A stretch of 64,000 bases of DNA from Limanda limanda (GCF_963576545.1 NC_083644.1:28463393-28527392); one strand, 5' to 3'; shown: positions 14,482-27,427, numbered from the stretch's first letter. Notes: generated by a model not told the origin, from the letters alone. Numbers and translations are program-made.

Positions 14482-14995
14482 CAGACTCTAAGGCCCACAG
14501 GATGGAGGACCACTGGCCTTCTGAGTCTGCAGGAAAAAGATGATCATCTGCTGTCACGCAGGGAGGTGAAAGATGCTGCAGGGTTGGCAGGTCAAGGTCA
14601 GGGTGAAAGGTTATTGATCAGAGGTCTGGAGGAAGGTGGATACACAGCTGTGTTGTAGATAGGCAGCATTTGCCAGGTGGTGCTTTTAAGTAACTGCTGC
14701 TGACTGATACCAAGTGTGAAAGGACAGAGAATCACCACAATGTGTTGGACACACTCACGTGTCCACACAGAAAGAATACGTCTATGTGATTAAAAAAAAT
14801 CCACGTAAACCATGATCGAGTTTTATTTGACCATAGGAGCAGATCATGTTCATGACCATGTGACCTCATTATTCAGCTACAATTAAGGTGAAACAGTTTG
14901 AGGATCATGCAGTTTTCAAAGTGCAATTTCAACATTGTGACTGAGGATCATGATTGTGATCGTGGTCATGATTACAACTAGATTGCTTAGATATA

Positions 14996-16500
14996 CACTA
15001 CCGTTAAAAAGTTTGGGGTCACTTAGAAATGTCCTTATTTTTCAAAGAAAAGCATTGTTTTTTTCATTGAAGATAACATTAAATTAATCAGAAATACACT
15101 CTAAACATTGTTAATGTGGTAAATGACTATTCTAGGTGGAATGGTCTAGTTTTTAATGAAATATCTACATAGGTGCATAGAGGCCCATTTCCAGCAATTA
15201 TCACTCCAGTGTTCTAATGGTACATTGTGTTTGCTAATCGCCTTAGAAGAGTAATGGATGATTAGAAAACCCTTGAAAACCCTTGTGCAATTATGTTAGC
15301 ACAGCTGAAAACTGTTTAGCTGGTGAGAGAAGCTATAAAACTGGCCTTCCTTTGAGCTAGTTGAGTATCTGGAGCATCACATTTGTGGGTTCGATTATAC
15401 TCTCAAAATGGCCAGAAAAAAAGAACTTTCATGTGAAACTCGCCAGTCTATTCTTGTTCTTACAAATGAAGGCTATTCCATACGAGAAATTTTCTACAAC
15501 GGTGTGTACTACTCCCTTCAGAGAACAGCGCAAACGGGCTCTAACCACAGTAGAAGAGAAGTGGGTGGACCCGGTGCACAACTCAGCAAGAAGACAAGTA
15601 TATTAGAGTCTCTAGTTTGAGAAATAGATGCCTCACAGGTCCTCAACTGGCAGCTTCCGCAAAACACCAGTGTCAACATCTACAGTGAAGAGGCGACTCC
15701 GGGATGCTGGCCTTCTAGGCAGAGTGGCAAAGAAAAAGCCATATCTGAGACTGGCCAATAAAAAGAAAAGATTGATATGGGCAAAAGAACACAGACATTG
15801 GACAGAGGAAGATTGGAAGAAAGTGTTATGAATAGTGCCTGACGCCATCTGTCAAGCATGGTGGAGGTAATGTGATGGTCTGGGGCTGCTTTGGTGCTGG
15901 TAAAGTGGGAGATTTGTACAAGGTAAAAGGGATTTTAAATAAGGAAGGCTATCACTCCATTTTGCAACCCCAGGCCATACCCTTTGGACAGCGCTTAATT
16001 GGAGCCAATTTCCTCCTACAACAGGACAATGACCCAAAACAAACCTCCATATTATGCAAGTACTTTTTAGGGAAGAATCATGCAGCTGGTATGCTGTCTG
16101 TAATGGAGTGGCCAGCGCAGTCACCAGATCTCAACCCCATCGAGCTGTTGTGGGAGCAGCTTGACTGTATGGTACGCAAGAAGTGCCCATCAAGCAAATC
16201 CAACTTGTGGGAGGTGCTTCAGGAAGCGTGGGGTTAAATTTCTACAGATTACCTCAACAAATTAACAGCTAGAATGCCAAAGGTCTGCAATGCTGTAATT
16301 ACTGAAAATGGAGCATTCTTTCAGAGAGCAAAGTTTGAAGAACAAAATTAATATTTCAAATAAAAATCATTATTTCTAACCTTGTCAATGTCTTGACTAT
16401 ATTTTCTATTCATTTTGCAACTCATTTGATAAATAAAAGTGTGAGTTTTCATAGAAAACACGAAATTGTCTGGGTGACCCCAAACCTTTGAACGGTAGTG
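14996..16500 (+). mobile_element. Tc1-like DNA transposon, non-functional, DD38E-type spacing
   Basis: The terminal inverted repeats are CACTACCGTT followed by TTTGGGGTCAC on the left (14996-15022). The mirror image, GTGACCCCAAACCTTTGAAC plus GGTAGTG, lies on the right (16474-16500). The left flank is TA, the usual Tc1 target. The right flank is TG, one base away from TA. The total length, 1505 bp, is normal for Tc1/mariner. An internal TATAAAA (about 15332) sits some 75 bp upstream of the transposase start at 15408. The transposase gene is broken and described separately, so the copy cannot move itself. Confidence 0.93.
15408..16352 (+). pseudogene. Tc1-like transposase pseudogene
   Basis: The product would have been a cut-and-paste transposase. 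It begins at ATG 15408 with MARKKELSCETRQ and an N-terminal helix-turn-helix. The frame then shifts, and the next block is at 15650-15830 (KTPVSTSTVKRRLRDAGLLG through HWTEEDWKKVL). There it ends in a stop that joins directly to CLTPSVKHGG-like sequence, so the segment that normally carries the first catalytic Asp is gone, by my estimate 80-90 bp. The second Asp is present in QQDNDPK (codon at 16025) and the Glu in SPDLNPIE (codon at 16142), with 38 residues between them. A stop codon at about 16235 interrupts the C-terminus (AWG, stop, ISTDYLNKL), which otherwise ends at 16352. By family knowledge DD38E is the Intruder sister group of Tc1; the assignment here is inference. Confidence 0.9.
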
Positions 16501-19500
16501 TGCATTGCCACACATCTCCATTTATGTTGTACGCTGCCTTTTCCTATGAATGTGATCACTATTGTTATTTTATTGTTGTGCTTAGTTACACGCAACACCG
16601 ATTACATTTCAGCCTGGGAGAGTTGTGGCTAACACATATGCAGTATCATAATTATCACTGTAAGTTAAATTAAAAATGTTATTTGTATATAACATAATCA
16701 TATTACTTTGACTTGATACCCACACATCCTTTTAGACTGTTTTCAAGTAAACTTATGGCTCAAAGAAAACATAGACTACCTAAAAAATTGAATTCATTAC
16801 AATACTTCTTGTTTCTCACATGACGTGAGGCCTGATGTATTATTTACGTGTAGTGTCCTACGGCGAGAAGGGATGTCTGTTCTTATATTTTTTGATTTTA
16901 ATATGTGTCAAACCACATGTTTTCTCTCTGGGTGATCTCTGTACCATCAAAATGTATATTTGCTAAAAATCCTAAATCGGGCATACCTACTGTGCTTTGC
17001 TCAACCTTGGATGTCTTATAGATAACATACAATAATCTTGCTGAAACACTCCTTATGTGGAATGTGCTTTTTGTGTAGTTTGGATCCTGACTTGACAACA
17101 AGATGTAGAGTGCCACAGCACTGCCAGATTCAAGATATCAAAAATGGAAGCTGCTTTTTTTAGGTAAGCTGCAAATGGACTTTCAGGAGGGTGTAGTGGT
17201 GAGTATTTGGGTGGTAAGAGACACGTAACAAAGAGGAATCAAAATCCTATTGAAGGATTAATTGGATTTCAATCTTAATTTTTATAGTATTATTTGATCA
17301 GTACAAATATATTTGAGCCTTTTTGAGCAAGGCTATCCACATTGTAATGTTGGTTCATTAAAGATAATGGCTCAAGTGGGAAAACATTTTTCAGGTCAAA
17401 ACTGGCTCAGTCAACTTGACCAAGTCATTAAAGAAACAACACAACAGACCTAATAAAAAGACTTCTGGATATTCTTCCACAGTGCTTTACCTTGCCAGAG
17501 ATTCTTAATTATTTCAGAGCTTGACTTGGATTCTAGGTAAGTAGTATTCTTCCTGCTTTGTTAAGAAAATCCGCTTGTGTATGTGTTTATCAAAACTCGA
17601 CTGTAAAGTGCTTTGTGTGTTCATCATGACAATCCTATATATAATACAGACCAATTACCATTATAAGGGGAAAGATCAGTCTGTAAAATCGAGTCTTAGA
17701 GCGTACAAGGTCAATGTTTTAATAAGGACTATAGATTTCAATAAAAAGTGCCAATAGGAGCTGTGATATATATTATGCTTATCCCGATTCCTTTTCCATC
17801 AACTGCATTTTGGTCTAACTGTGAACTATATAAGTATACATGTAAAATGATCAATAAATTAGGTTCTTCCTTATTCCCTTATTTCTGTTAAATGCTATAT
17901 CTAATCCTGTGTCTGTTATCCTTTCAAGTTTTAGTGGTCAGCCCTGAGAGCAGGAATCCAGTTGGAAGCCTGGTTAGAGGTTTTCCACAATGGTTGGGTT
18001 CTCAGGAATCCATGCTGGAGGACAACATGTCTGCTGTGAGATTTTCAACAGATCATTCTGTCTTTCCATGTTTCTCATCATTTCTCCTCCCTCACTCTGT
18101 TTCCCTCTCTTTAACATTGTAAATGTAGTCTGTGGTCTGGACAAGTCAACACCATGCTCAGGTGTGGGGTCACTGGGTATAGAGTAATGTCATGATGGAT
18201 GGATGGATGGGCCATGTGGTGCTATGGTGTTAAACCTCAGATAAATACAGTTTCAAATATTTTTTAATATTTCTTATGATATAATATCTAACTCTAACCC
18301 TGCTTTTGTTGGTTAACAGGTACTGTAAAGTCATGTGATAGGACTGTGGAGGTATGTGAGATTGTAAACCACTGACCAAAGCATTAAAAAAGTTGGCACT
18401 TAATGTCCAACCCTTCAGGTTTAAGCGAATAAACTCCTTGTCCAAAAATGACATATATGAGTGTTCATACAGGCAAAATAGTCCAAGATGACCTCCTTCT
18501 TCTGAGATTTTGCAATGGCTAATCACTGCACTTCATCATTTGCTTTGGCGACTATTATTCACACACTAGATTGTCCAGATTTGAAAATCTAAACCTGCTC
18601 ATACCCCTTTTATTTGTTGAATTCTTAAGAATAACTAAATCACTAATATAGTCTTCACTCCACCTAACACGTTTGTCAGGTATAAGTGATTCCTCAAGCC
18701 ACTAGTGTGAGAAATCAGACTGTGAGTCCTTTAGTTTCCTTTTCCTCAGAAATGTTAGTCTTCAAAGATCCTGGCTACTTTTGTCTTTACAAAACAATAT
18801 TGCCAGTGCAGATTGCCTTTTACTTTCAGTGGTTTGGTTGTTCGGTTTTTTTTGCCTTTTACTCTGCAACATGTTCATGTGGTTCCATGCGGAGAAATAC
18901 AAACTGCAAATATAATTACACAGCAAGTGTTTGACAATGTGCTCAGGAATAGGTGGTTATGTCAATCATTCAGCAGATAATGAAAACCGTGAAGTCATCC
19001 TACACTTTGATATTTGTAGTTTAATATCTACAGTGCCGTTGTTGCCAGAAACATATTGAATGTAAGTAAGTTATTTTCTGTAGACTGTCTTAAGGCATCT
19101 TAACATCTTACAGGCAATTAAAGAAATTATAATTCAAACTACCAAAGTGTGTTTTCCTGAGCAGCAGTAGTGGCTAAGCTGGTGACTAGGTGGGAATTGC
19201 AAACCCTTGGTATAAAAACATTCTAAATCCAGTTCACTTACATGATTAAGGAGCTCTGCCCAGCTCTGCAGTTTCAAACAGGACTGTGCACATTCCTCTG
19301 TGGCTCTATTCTTGCACTTTAAGTGGTCTTTAGGCGCCTTGGACCATTACTCAAAAAGTAAAAGTCACGCTAAAGCAAGACCACCTCCACGATAAATGCT
19401 TTTCATTTTCTTTTACTTTTTAGCCTTTTTTCCCCCGTTCCCAAGATCTCCCACACAATACTTAAGTCCAGTATTTCATGACCCGTGTATCGCATTTCGA

Positions 19501-20620
19501 GTCGGACCTCACCTGTTGGCATGCACTAGAAGTTTTTAATTTGACTGGCAGGTTATATTGTTGGTTGGTGAATCAAGAAAACTGGACTGTGGACTCTTGT
19601 ATGGCACATTTAAATATGTCCTGATATGTTTTGGCAAATCTGTCACTGAGACTTCTATAATGATTGGCTTTCCATGCAACTAACCTCACATTTGAAAGGC
19701 AAATCATCACTCAGTTGATTGTTTCCTTCTACACTGAAAATTGCTTGAAAATTCAATTTGTATTTTTTCAAAGGTGCCTGACTGAACAAACAAACCTGAA
19801 AAAGATTAAAAAGGTAATGCTGTGTTAAAATGCTATGTCAATTCTGGCCAATGTAAAAAAAACTTGACTGGACAAACCAACCTCGGCTAAAAGTAACGAC
19901 TATGAGCCTCATCTGACTTCAGCCTGAAAATACTTTGTTCCAAACCTGTGCTTAACCTGCGTGAATGCCCACATCGCAACATTAAATTGCAATTTTTTTC
20001 GTCTGCTAATTACTAATTCTACAACAAAATAGAAGAATATTTTTTCAACAAGATATTTGAGCCAAACCTAAGTAATTATGTGTGAAATTAGGCTCCCTTC
20101 TAGCCCATCGAGTCCTGTCAGGTTTGGATAGAATTTTCCCCTTCTTGTTCAGACAGCCTGGTATTTGCCCCGAGGCTGCTCCCTCTTTCTTTCGTCCTGA
20201 CTTGGACGAGGTCTGAGGTTGGTTGGGTTCTGCTGCTCTGTCTTCCAGGATTCAAAGCCAAATATTTTTCCCTGCATGGATTTCCATTGACAAGCTGTGG
20301 GAACCAGGCGAAGCAGCAGGATTCTCACATCGGTCTGCTCCATGCTGCTGGTAGTTTGTCTGCATGCTACTGCATTATACTATTCCTCCATGTCTATTGA
20401 GGAATGTTGAAGAGTGGTGGGTGAGGCCTTTAGCAGTCTGGGAGGGAAGTTGCTGTATGAACACCAGGGGAAAGTCTGACCATAGAGTCTGACAGCTTAC
20501 CTGGCCATAGCTGATTTGAATAAAGCAGATACTGGATAAAGAGACTGTTTTAGATAAAGAGAGCCATTGCATGTCTACCACCAATGCTTGACCTCTGGCC
20601 TATGTCCATAGATGGTTTAT
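16501..20620. other. Mostly unassigned; one SINE fragment
   Basis: AT-rich DNA with no recognised exon. The only repeat I see, apart from a short GGATGGATGGATGG run near 18193, is the SINE 3' fragment at 17598-17663. Confidence 0.4.
17598..17663 (+). repeat. tRNA-derived SINE, 3' fragment
   Basis: ACTGTAAAGTGCTTTGTGTG, then TCATCATGACAA, then AATACAGACCAATTACCATT match the 3' end of the SINE family at 20624-20888. The head and middle are missing. Confidence 0.6.
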
Positions 20621-20623
20621 AAT

Positions 20624-20888
20624 GGGCGTCTGTGGCTGAGGGGTAGAGTGGTCGTCCTCCAACCTGAAGGTCAGCAGTTCGATCCCCAGTCTGACCCATC
20701 TGCATGCCGAAGTGTCCTTATGCAAGATGCTGAACCCTGAATGGCCCCCCATAGAATAACAAATAGCTGCCAATAGATGAATGTGTGTGTGAATGGGTGA
20801 ATGTAAAACTGTACTGTAAAGCGCTTTGAGTGGTCATCAAGACTAGAAAAGCGCTATATAAATACAAAACCATTTACCATTACCATTA
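20624..20888 (+). repeat. tRNA-derived SINE, copy 3 (nearly full length)
   Basis: This is the best plus-strand copy, about 265 bp. The tRNA-like head has an A-box-like TGGCTGAGGGGTAGAGTGG at 20633-20651 and a B box AGTTCGATCCC at 20677-20687, the internal RNA polymerase III promoter of tRNA-derived SINEs. The body reads GCATGCCGAAGTGTCCTTAT. The 3' end, AAGCGCTATATAAATACAAA, is followed by CATTTACCATTACCATTAC. I see no convincing target-site duplication. Confidence 0.88.
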
Positions 20889-22154
20889 CAAAGATGATTA
20901 TAGCAATAGTCCCATCTTAGGTTAATTAAAATATATATAAAATAAATTTACGAAACATAGCATCATTTTCATCTTTCTAGCTATAGGCTTTTACACTATG
21001 GCAATCCATTCTTGTTGCATGATGCATTGCCTGCATTTGAAGTCAATATTAGCTTTATAAATCACTGTTGGTCCAGTTTTTAATCAGAGGCTCAGCACTG
21101 TCAGCACGGATGTATATGATTAAAGTGAACTACACTGAACTGAAAAGAAGAATGCGTTGCCACATTTCATAATGTTATACAATTAAGTGAAAATGTTCAT
21201 AAGAAAGTACACAAGCCAGTTTTGCTGTGATCAGCCACTAGGGATCAAGCAAAAAAGTAAAATTTGTCCTGAGTACTAGGGAAACGAGAAAGTCTGGGAA
21301 GGTTTCGCAAAGCATCTTACTAAATAAAAGTGTATTACGGTATGCTCACTCAGCTAGAAGCCAAGACATGTTGTCAGGTTGTCATGAAGGGACATCTATC
21401 AGTCTTCTTTAATACAAATATTTTCTGTTATGTCTCATGTTCCTTCACTGAAGACTTTGTAAATACCTGATAAATACCACAGTTTAACATCTGCAGTATC
21501 AGTATATGCTGTACCAGTTATTCTTTAAGTGCATAGTCGTTTTAATAACTTATAATAATTGTAAGTCTACATCATCTTTGCACAATTTTGCAAGACTGGT
21601 GGAAACTAGGCTTTGTCTCCAGTTTACATTAGTCGTCTCAGTCATGATGAATGAGTCAAATACTGGTTATCTGGACACTGTGTAAGAGATTTAAATGTCA
21701 GGGGTTGCGGACACTTGGATGCAGGGCCGGCCCTGGCAATGTTGGCGCCCTAGGCGGGATTTCAGAATGGCGCCCCCCCAACATACACACGCAAATTGCC
21801 ATGCATCCCCAAGAACTTTTGGACTGTATACAGATGCACACACAGGCAGACAAAATTCTAAGCTATAAAAAATAATAAAAATATATAATAAAAATATAAA
21901 AAGTCTGAAATCAGCTGTACTGACAGCATATCATGTCATGTCGACAAACATTAATGATGTCCACAATTGGGGTGATTCTACCTCTATATTGTTCTTTCTT
22001 CTCCTCCCCTACTTTGCTGCGCTTTCTGAATCGTGCACCTGATAATTTAATCCTTTTTTGACTCATCTTCAACTCTTACCACAGTCTAACACCAGGTCGG
22101 TACCAGGCCGCACAGAAAGAATAAACATTTTACATGTTTTCTGTTTTATCTATT

Positions 22155-22205
22155 ATCCGGTAATTTTTCAAAATAAAACAGTTTTATTTTGAAAAATTAC
22201 CGGAT
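22155..22205. repeat. 51-nt near-perfect palindrome
   Basis: The arms at 22155-22179 and 22181-22205 are perfect 25-bp inverted repeats with a single A between them. Each arm carries CCGGTAATTTTTCAAAATAA or its complement. It lies inside the hAT element, just upstream of the transposase relic. Confidence 0.95.
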
Positions 22206-22288
22206 TCTCTGCGTTATGACTCTTGCTTTATGCATGTCAAGACGCTTGTCTCGGTCACTCACTTTTTCGCTGAACACAAACCAGCACG

Positions 22289-22467
22289 GTATTTGTCGGA
22301 CCCATTTGTCAACAAACCAGGTGAATCCAGCATGTCTGGTTAAGAAGAAGATCAGCTGCTGGAGATCGCAAACAACTCTGCCGGTGTCCTGGATTAAAGT
22401 CACGGCAGATTACCCTGAGATCGCCACAACAGCACTAACAACTCTGTTGCCATTTCCGACATCATAA
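22289..22467 (+). pseudogene. hAT transposase C-terminal relic (ZBED5-like lineage)
   Basis: Two frames together give the C-terminal dimerisation part of a hAT transposase. The upstream frame reads YLSDPFVNKPGESSMSG, a stop, then EEDQLLEIANNSA. After a frameshift near 22378 the next frame reads LPVSWIKVTADYPEIATTAL and TLLPFPTS, then ends. The WIKV, YPEIATxAL and LLPF motifs are characteristic of the dimerisation domain in ZBED5-like hAT proteins. Everything upstream, including the DDE catalytic core and BED finger, is missing, and so is the usual downstream YLCE motif. It is a dead fragment of the transposase that once belonged to this element or to a relative. Confidence 0.78.
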
Positions 22468-23349
22468 ATGTAGTGACATGACATCGGAGGAAATTATTTT
22501 TAATTAACGAATTAATGTTTATCTTAAATAACAAAGCAACCTCTCCAGAAGCGCGTCGTGTGCGTAATGGAGCTTTGGGATCCGTTCGTCTCCGTCTTTC
22601 TGGTAACTTACCACGCAATAATTAATTTGAGGCCGCATTTTAACAATTCGTTAATTTCGTTAAATAAAAAAAAAATCTACCGATGTCACCAGAGTCCGTA
22701 CCAGAAGGACTCCGTACTGAGGCTAACGAACTCATTTAAATTTCAGTAATTGTAACTGCGTTACTTGATTTAAAAAAAAATACTTCATGCTGGTTACCGC
22801 TAAAAGTAGTGGAATTACAGTAACGCGTTACACTCCAAACACAGGGATTAAGTACATAATTGAAGATGGGGACATTTAAATCATGTGGCGGCAATAAACA
22901 GGGAAATTAAACTCCAGGAGAACAGCGGAGAAATCGAAAGTATGGGATGTATATTTAATCATGTATATAATATATGTTATATCGTTTGAAATATATCAAT
23001 TTTCAATATGTTTTCCGGCCCGATTTGCTCGCAGCGAGCGAAAAAAATAGAACAGACCCCGAAACCCTCGCTGCCGATCGCGAGCGGCAGCGGCGCTGCC
23101 GGTTCGAACAGCCCAATTATTTAACATGGGCGCGGAAAGGAAGCGGACAGCTTTCGCGGCGCTTCTATCTCCGGTGCGTCCCCGGGTTTAGAAGATGATG
23201 TTGTGATGTGAATGTATTGGTTTATATTGCATGTGTCACGTCATGATAAATCAGTCCCTTATGCGGCACAAGTTGTGCCGCCTCTCGGCATTTTGCGCCC
23301 TAGGCAACCGCCTACTTCGCCTATGCCAGGAGCCGCCCCTGCTTGGATG

Positions 23350-26300
23350 ACACCACAGTGGTCAGTGCTCTCCACACTGGTTACACATTCATTCAGTTAA
23401 GACTTGTGTGCTGCACCTAAGGCTCACCCTGAACTCCCCCTTAGCAGCACCACTGCTTTCCAGTCACTTTAACCCTGATGTCCTGTCCGTGAGTGTCGTG
23501 TTACGTCTATTGTTGTGTAGCAGGTTTAAACATGGTTCTCATAAACTCTAGAGCGAATCAAACAAACACAAAGCAAACGTCAGTCCTGTACGTGTCTTAA
23601 TAACTTGTGATCAGTGATGGTGTTTATTGTTAAAGTGTAAAGTGGTGGAAAACGGTTGAAACAATGCACGTAGTGGCCCGTACTGGCCCAGGCGACACCC
23701 ATGGATGTTAACAAAGCAGACAATACTCAGAATATTTGTTTTGAAAATGTTATATGACAACAGACATGTACTCAGCAACTTTGTCACATCGCAAAGATTA
23801 AGAGTATTTTTGTATTCATAATTACACAATGTCTGTTGGTGTGATATTGTGTAAGTTCTTACATTTGAAATGTATTCAAAATGTGGATCCCACATTCTAA
23901 ACAGGTTTTCAAAACCTGAACATATCATCCTCCTCTCAGTCTGCAGTCGCAATTTTGCCTGCAGCAAAATGTGTCATATGGTTAATAAACATAATTACAT
24001 CTGTTGATTACATGCTTTGACTTAAACATTTTAAGTTATGAGTTATATGTGTATTTAAGTAGTGTTTCATGGAACATCAGCCTGAGGATGCACAACAATT
24101 ATATCACATCACTAGGTTTGTAGACACACACCACAAGTGATGTTTGTGGTTTAATGAATTTTAACTTTTGTAATACCTTCATGGGTACTTCATACTGACA
24201 CCGGTTGATACCTTGTTGGCAGATCTCTCACATTTTTGCCTTTGCAGTTGGGTGCAGCTCTTCTGTCTGTATGTACTGTCCTTTTTTAACCCAGGACAAA
24301 ATAATTGACATGGCACCGTAACAGGATCATGTTGTTCTTCCAGCACATAATTCTCCCTCAGGTGCAAATAGTTGTTCCACTTTTCGCACATGAGGTTTTT
24401 TTTAGGTCACACATTCAAACACATTTCTTTAGACAATGCTATGTCAATAGCGTTAACCACAGTCAGTGAGGTGAGACTTTATGAATCTGTTTGATGTGCC
24501 ATGGGTAAGCATTGCTTCCTCTTCACAGACACCTGTTGAATGATCATGTCTTATGCTGTTTATTGTAGCAACCTGACATTTAAAATAAAACAATGATCCG
24601 CTCAATAGCTCACCTGTTTGGGAGGTTTCTCCATGTACAGAGGTTTGAGTCCTCCTGTAAAGGTTGCAGAATCAGCCTGACCTGGTTCTTTGCTGCTCTC
24701 TTTCCCCCTCTGACACTAAATTATGTCCTATACAAATTATCTGGTAACCTTTAAATTTCAATTTATGCAAACATTTTCACAGAATTTCCTGTTCACTACA
24801 AAAACTGCAAGTGATGTAATACTGTTTATGCTGCCAAAGTAGACTGTAGACATGAGAAGGTGAGAACAATGTTTAATGTCTAAAGAAGTTGTACTGACTG
24901 AAATGTTCATTTATAATCATGGGATATATTAAACATTAAAATACATTATTACATTATTTTAATTCAACAGAGATTCTTTCTTTGATTTCTGCCAATTCTA
25001 CTGACAGTGACGATGTTGACATTGGCAGGGATATTCCAATATGAAGCCAAGTAAGCCATTTGTGGGACTAAGACACGGCCGTGTTAACGGTATTTTCTGG
25101 TTACCTTAACCTGAATGAGGTCATACTCAGATTAAGCAATAATCAAATTAAGACATGTGGAGTATTCCAACCTTAGTCACATACATGTATGTGTCCTGAT
25201 CACATTAAAAGGTCCCATTGGAGTTTTCATTGCATTTACAGTTACCGACTGCCCAATGTATGCACTATAGGTTAGATTGTTAACCCCTTAAGATGAAGAA
25301 ATATGGAGGAGTAGTAGCTTTTGCAAAATTAGATAAAGAAAATATAATATTAGCATTGTACATAAAAAAAATTCTGTTTGGGATTTTAAAACCGGCATAA
25401 CAACAAAGTAATACACGTAATGACCTGAGTCATAATAGTTTTTTGTTTTGTTAAACAGACATTTACAACTTCAGGATCAAATATACTATATCTTTTCATA
25501 AAAACATTTAGAAATACTTATTCAATTGTGCCCATGCAATCCATAGAAGAGATCTTTTTTAACAGCGTAGGTAGACATTAACATATGTGTGTATTTGACC
25601 CATAATTGATATTGAGTCAAGACGTAGACTGTTGAATATTGAATACAAGTCCTTTCAAAGGGTTCCCCAGAGTGATCGATTGCACACATGCCTATATCCT
25701 CACGGCTGGGGAAGAATAAAGCCAAAAATGTAAATTGAAAGTCATTCCCCAGCCTCAACATTCAGGTAAATTTTGCTCAGAAAATGTTGTGAAAATTTCA
25801 CATGCATTTTGCTCGTCAGTAGCAATGTTTTTTATTAAGTATAGATTTCTTATTTTCTATTTGGGGATTCTAATCCTTTTCTTTTAGCATCCGACTAGTT
25901 AAAATATGTCATTCTGCGTGTATTTGGTATATAATATTTAATATATAATATGCATGCATCTCAAACTCAAAAGGACACCATCAGAGGTATAAATATACAA
26001 ATAGATTGGTAGCAACATATTGCTTGCATTCACACTAATGCATTCCAGGAGATGCAGTAGCTATGATAACTACTGTAATGATCTTTTCATCTCAGCATAC
26101 AGTATATGGGAATATTCACAGGTGGCAGAGTTGGTGTTGCCTTTCTTTGACTCAATAATTTGTGTTTTTTAATGCACTTTAATTGTAATGCTGTCTTCCT
26201 GTGGTATATGTTTGCTGCAGATATGACAAATACATTTTATGGAGTATTTGTACAGGAGAAACATAATTTTTACCTGATTTATACAACAGATACATGAAAA

Positions 26301-27230
26301 TCAGCCTATTGAAATAATGAAATAAAGAATAATTGTAAAATTGTAAATAACGGATTTGTGTAATTGAGACACAAACGAAATTATACTGAGTTTTTTTTCG
26401 GCATTCACACCCCTTTTGTGTGCATGCGCTCACATCTAGATGAGGATAACGTGGGATGACTTAACGATAACCGACGTCGTGTGACTGCTTAGCCTGATGC
26501 GATTGTTAGGTTAAGTTCAGCTTAATGAAAAATGAAAATGACAGGAATTTCAGCTGGATCTTGGAAAGATATCCTGTGTATGTTAAACTGGCTTCTTGGT
26601 ACAGACTCCCGTGCTCTAACCTCAAATCTTGGAAAACATATACAAATACAGCTTACCCAGACAAATACAAAGAAGGAGAGAGGAAGACAGAGAGACAGGG
26701 TAAGGGTAGGAAAAGGATAAAGGATAAAGGATAAGATAGAGCGAAAGAGAGACCCTCATTCTCTTCCCACTCCCCCTCCTCCTCCTGTCTAGAGAGAGAA
26801 AAAAAATGTAGCGGAGCGTCTGAGAGCCAGCCCTCTACTTTAATGCCTCCTGAGTGTGTCTCATAATGTGAATGCTGTCTGAAGAGAAGCGTCTGTGTGA
26901 GATTACATAGCACTCTGCTGACACTTGTTTTCAGGTCATTCACCTACACTCATATACTGTAAAGACAACTGCTTTTGTATATTTACTGGATACCATCAAA
27001 ATACAGTGGAGAGGTCTCTGGTAAAGTTCTGCTGATATTTGATAAGTTTTTTATTTCAGCAAATCACATATGTAAGCCAATGTAACAATGGACTGATACT
27101 ACTAGTGTGTTTGTGTGTGCGTGTTTGTGTGTGTTGTGTGTCTGTGCGTGCGTGCTCAACAGGTAGTGGTGATGAGCACAATAGAAATGGGAAGATCTAA
27201 CACATCATCTAGGCCTCAAAGAAATGCTGA
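23350..27230. other. Unassigned sequence with a GATA-motif cluster
   Basis: No exon or mobile element recognised over nearly 4 kb. At 26716-26738 four GATA motifs occur within 23 bp. The stretch 26740-26945 is repeat-free with balanced composition. It is a candidate noncoding conserved element only. Confidence 0.35.
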
Positions 27231-27239
27231 TTTGGCTGA

Positions 27240-27365
27240 AACCCAGGGTGTCATGGTGGTGCAGTGATTATCACTGTTGGCTCATATTATCAGGCTTGTA
27301 GGTCTGAGGCTGGGAGCCAGTAGAGGTCTTTCAATGGAGTTTGCATGTTCTCCCTACAGGCACAG
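27240..27365 (+). repeat. Old dispersed repeat with GTTTGCATGTTCTCCC motif
   Basis: GGTGTCATGGTGGTGCAGTG at 27248 and AGTTTGCATGTTCTCCCTAC at 27338 match the start and middle of a dispersed repeat that is frequent in teleosts. I recall it as GGCGGCACGGTGG...GTTTGCATGTTCTCCC. The copy is diverged and truncated. Confidence 0.5.
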
Positions 27366-27427
27366 GAATGATGATGACTGAATTGATCCCACTACTTTCC
27401 AGCTAGGACAGATTTTAGCTGCTTGTG

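Larger units (their letters stand above)
21722..23341 (+). mobile_element. hAT DNA transposon, 1620 bp, with 8-bp target duplication
   Basis: The 8-bp sequence CTTGGATG occurs exactly on both sides (21714-21721 and 23342-23349). The ends are inverted copies: CAGGGCCGGCCCTGGCA on the left and, read as reverse complement, CAGGGGCGGCTCCTGGCA on the right. An 8-bp duplication with CAGGG-type ends is the hAT signature. Both ends also contain GCGCCCTAGGC. Inside are a transposase relic (22289-22467) and a long palindrome (22155-22205). A patch with CGTTAC-type motifs ending in GTAACGCGTTAC near 22822 looks like a smaller nested repeat. Confidence 0.92.

Noticed and set aside
14480..14658. Possible terminal coding exon after a TG tract and CACAG
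   Set aside because: The open stretch is about 57 codons and has a plausible composition, but no homology is recognised and TG tracts often mimic acceptors.
20624..20700. tRNA gene
   Set aside because: A and B boxes are present, but the body continues into the repeated SINE sequence and no tRNA fold with a normal acceptor stem is evident.
24179..24391. 70-codon minus-strand frame
   Set aside because: No recognisable domain, and no splice or promoter context.
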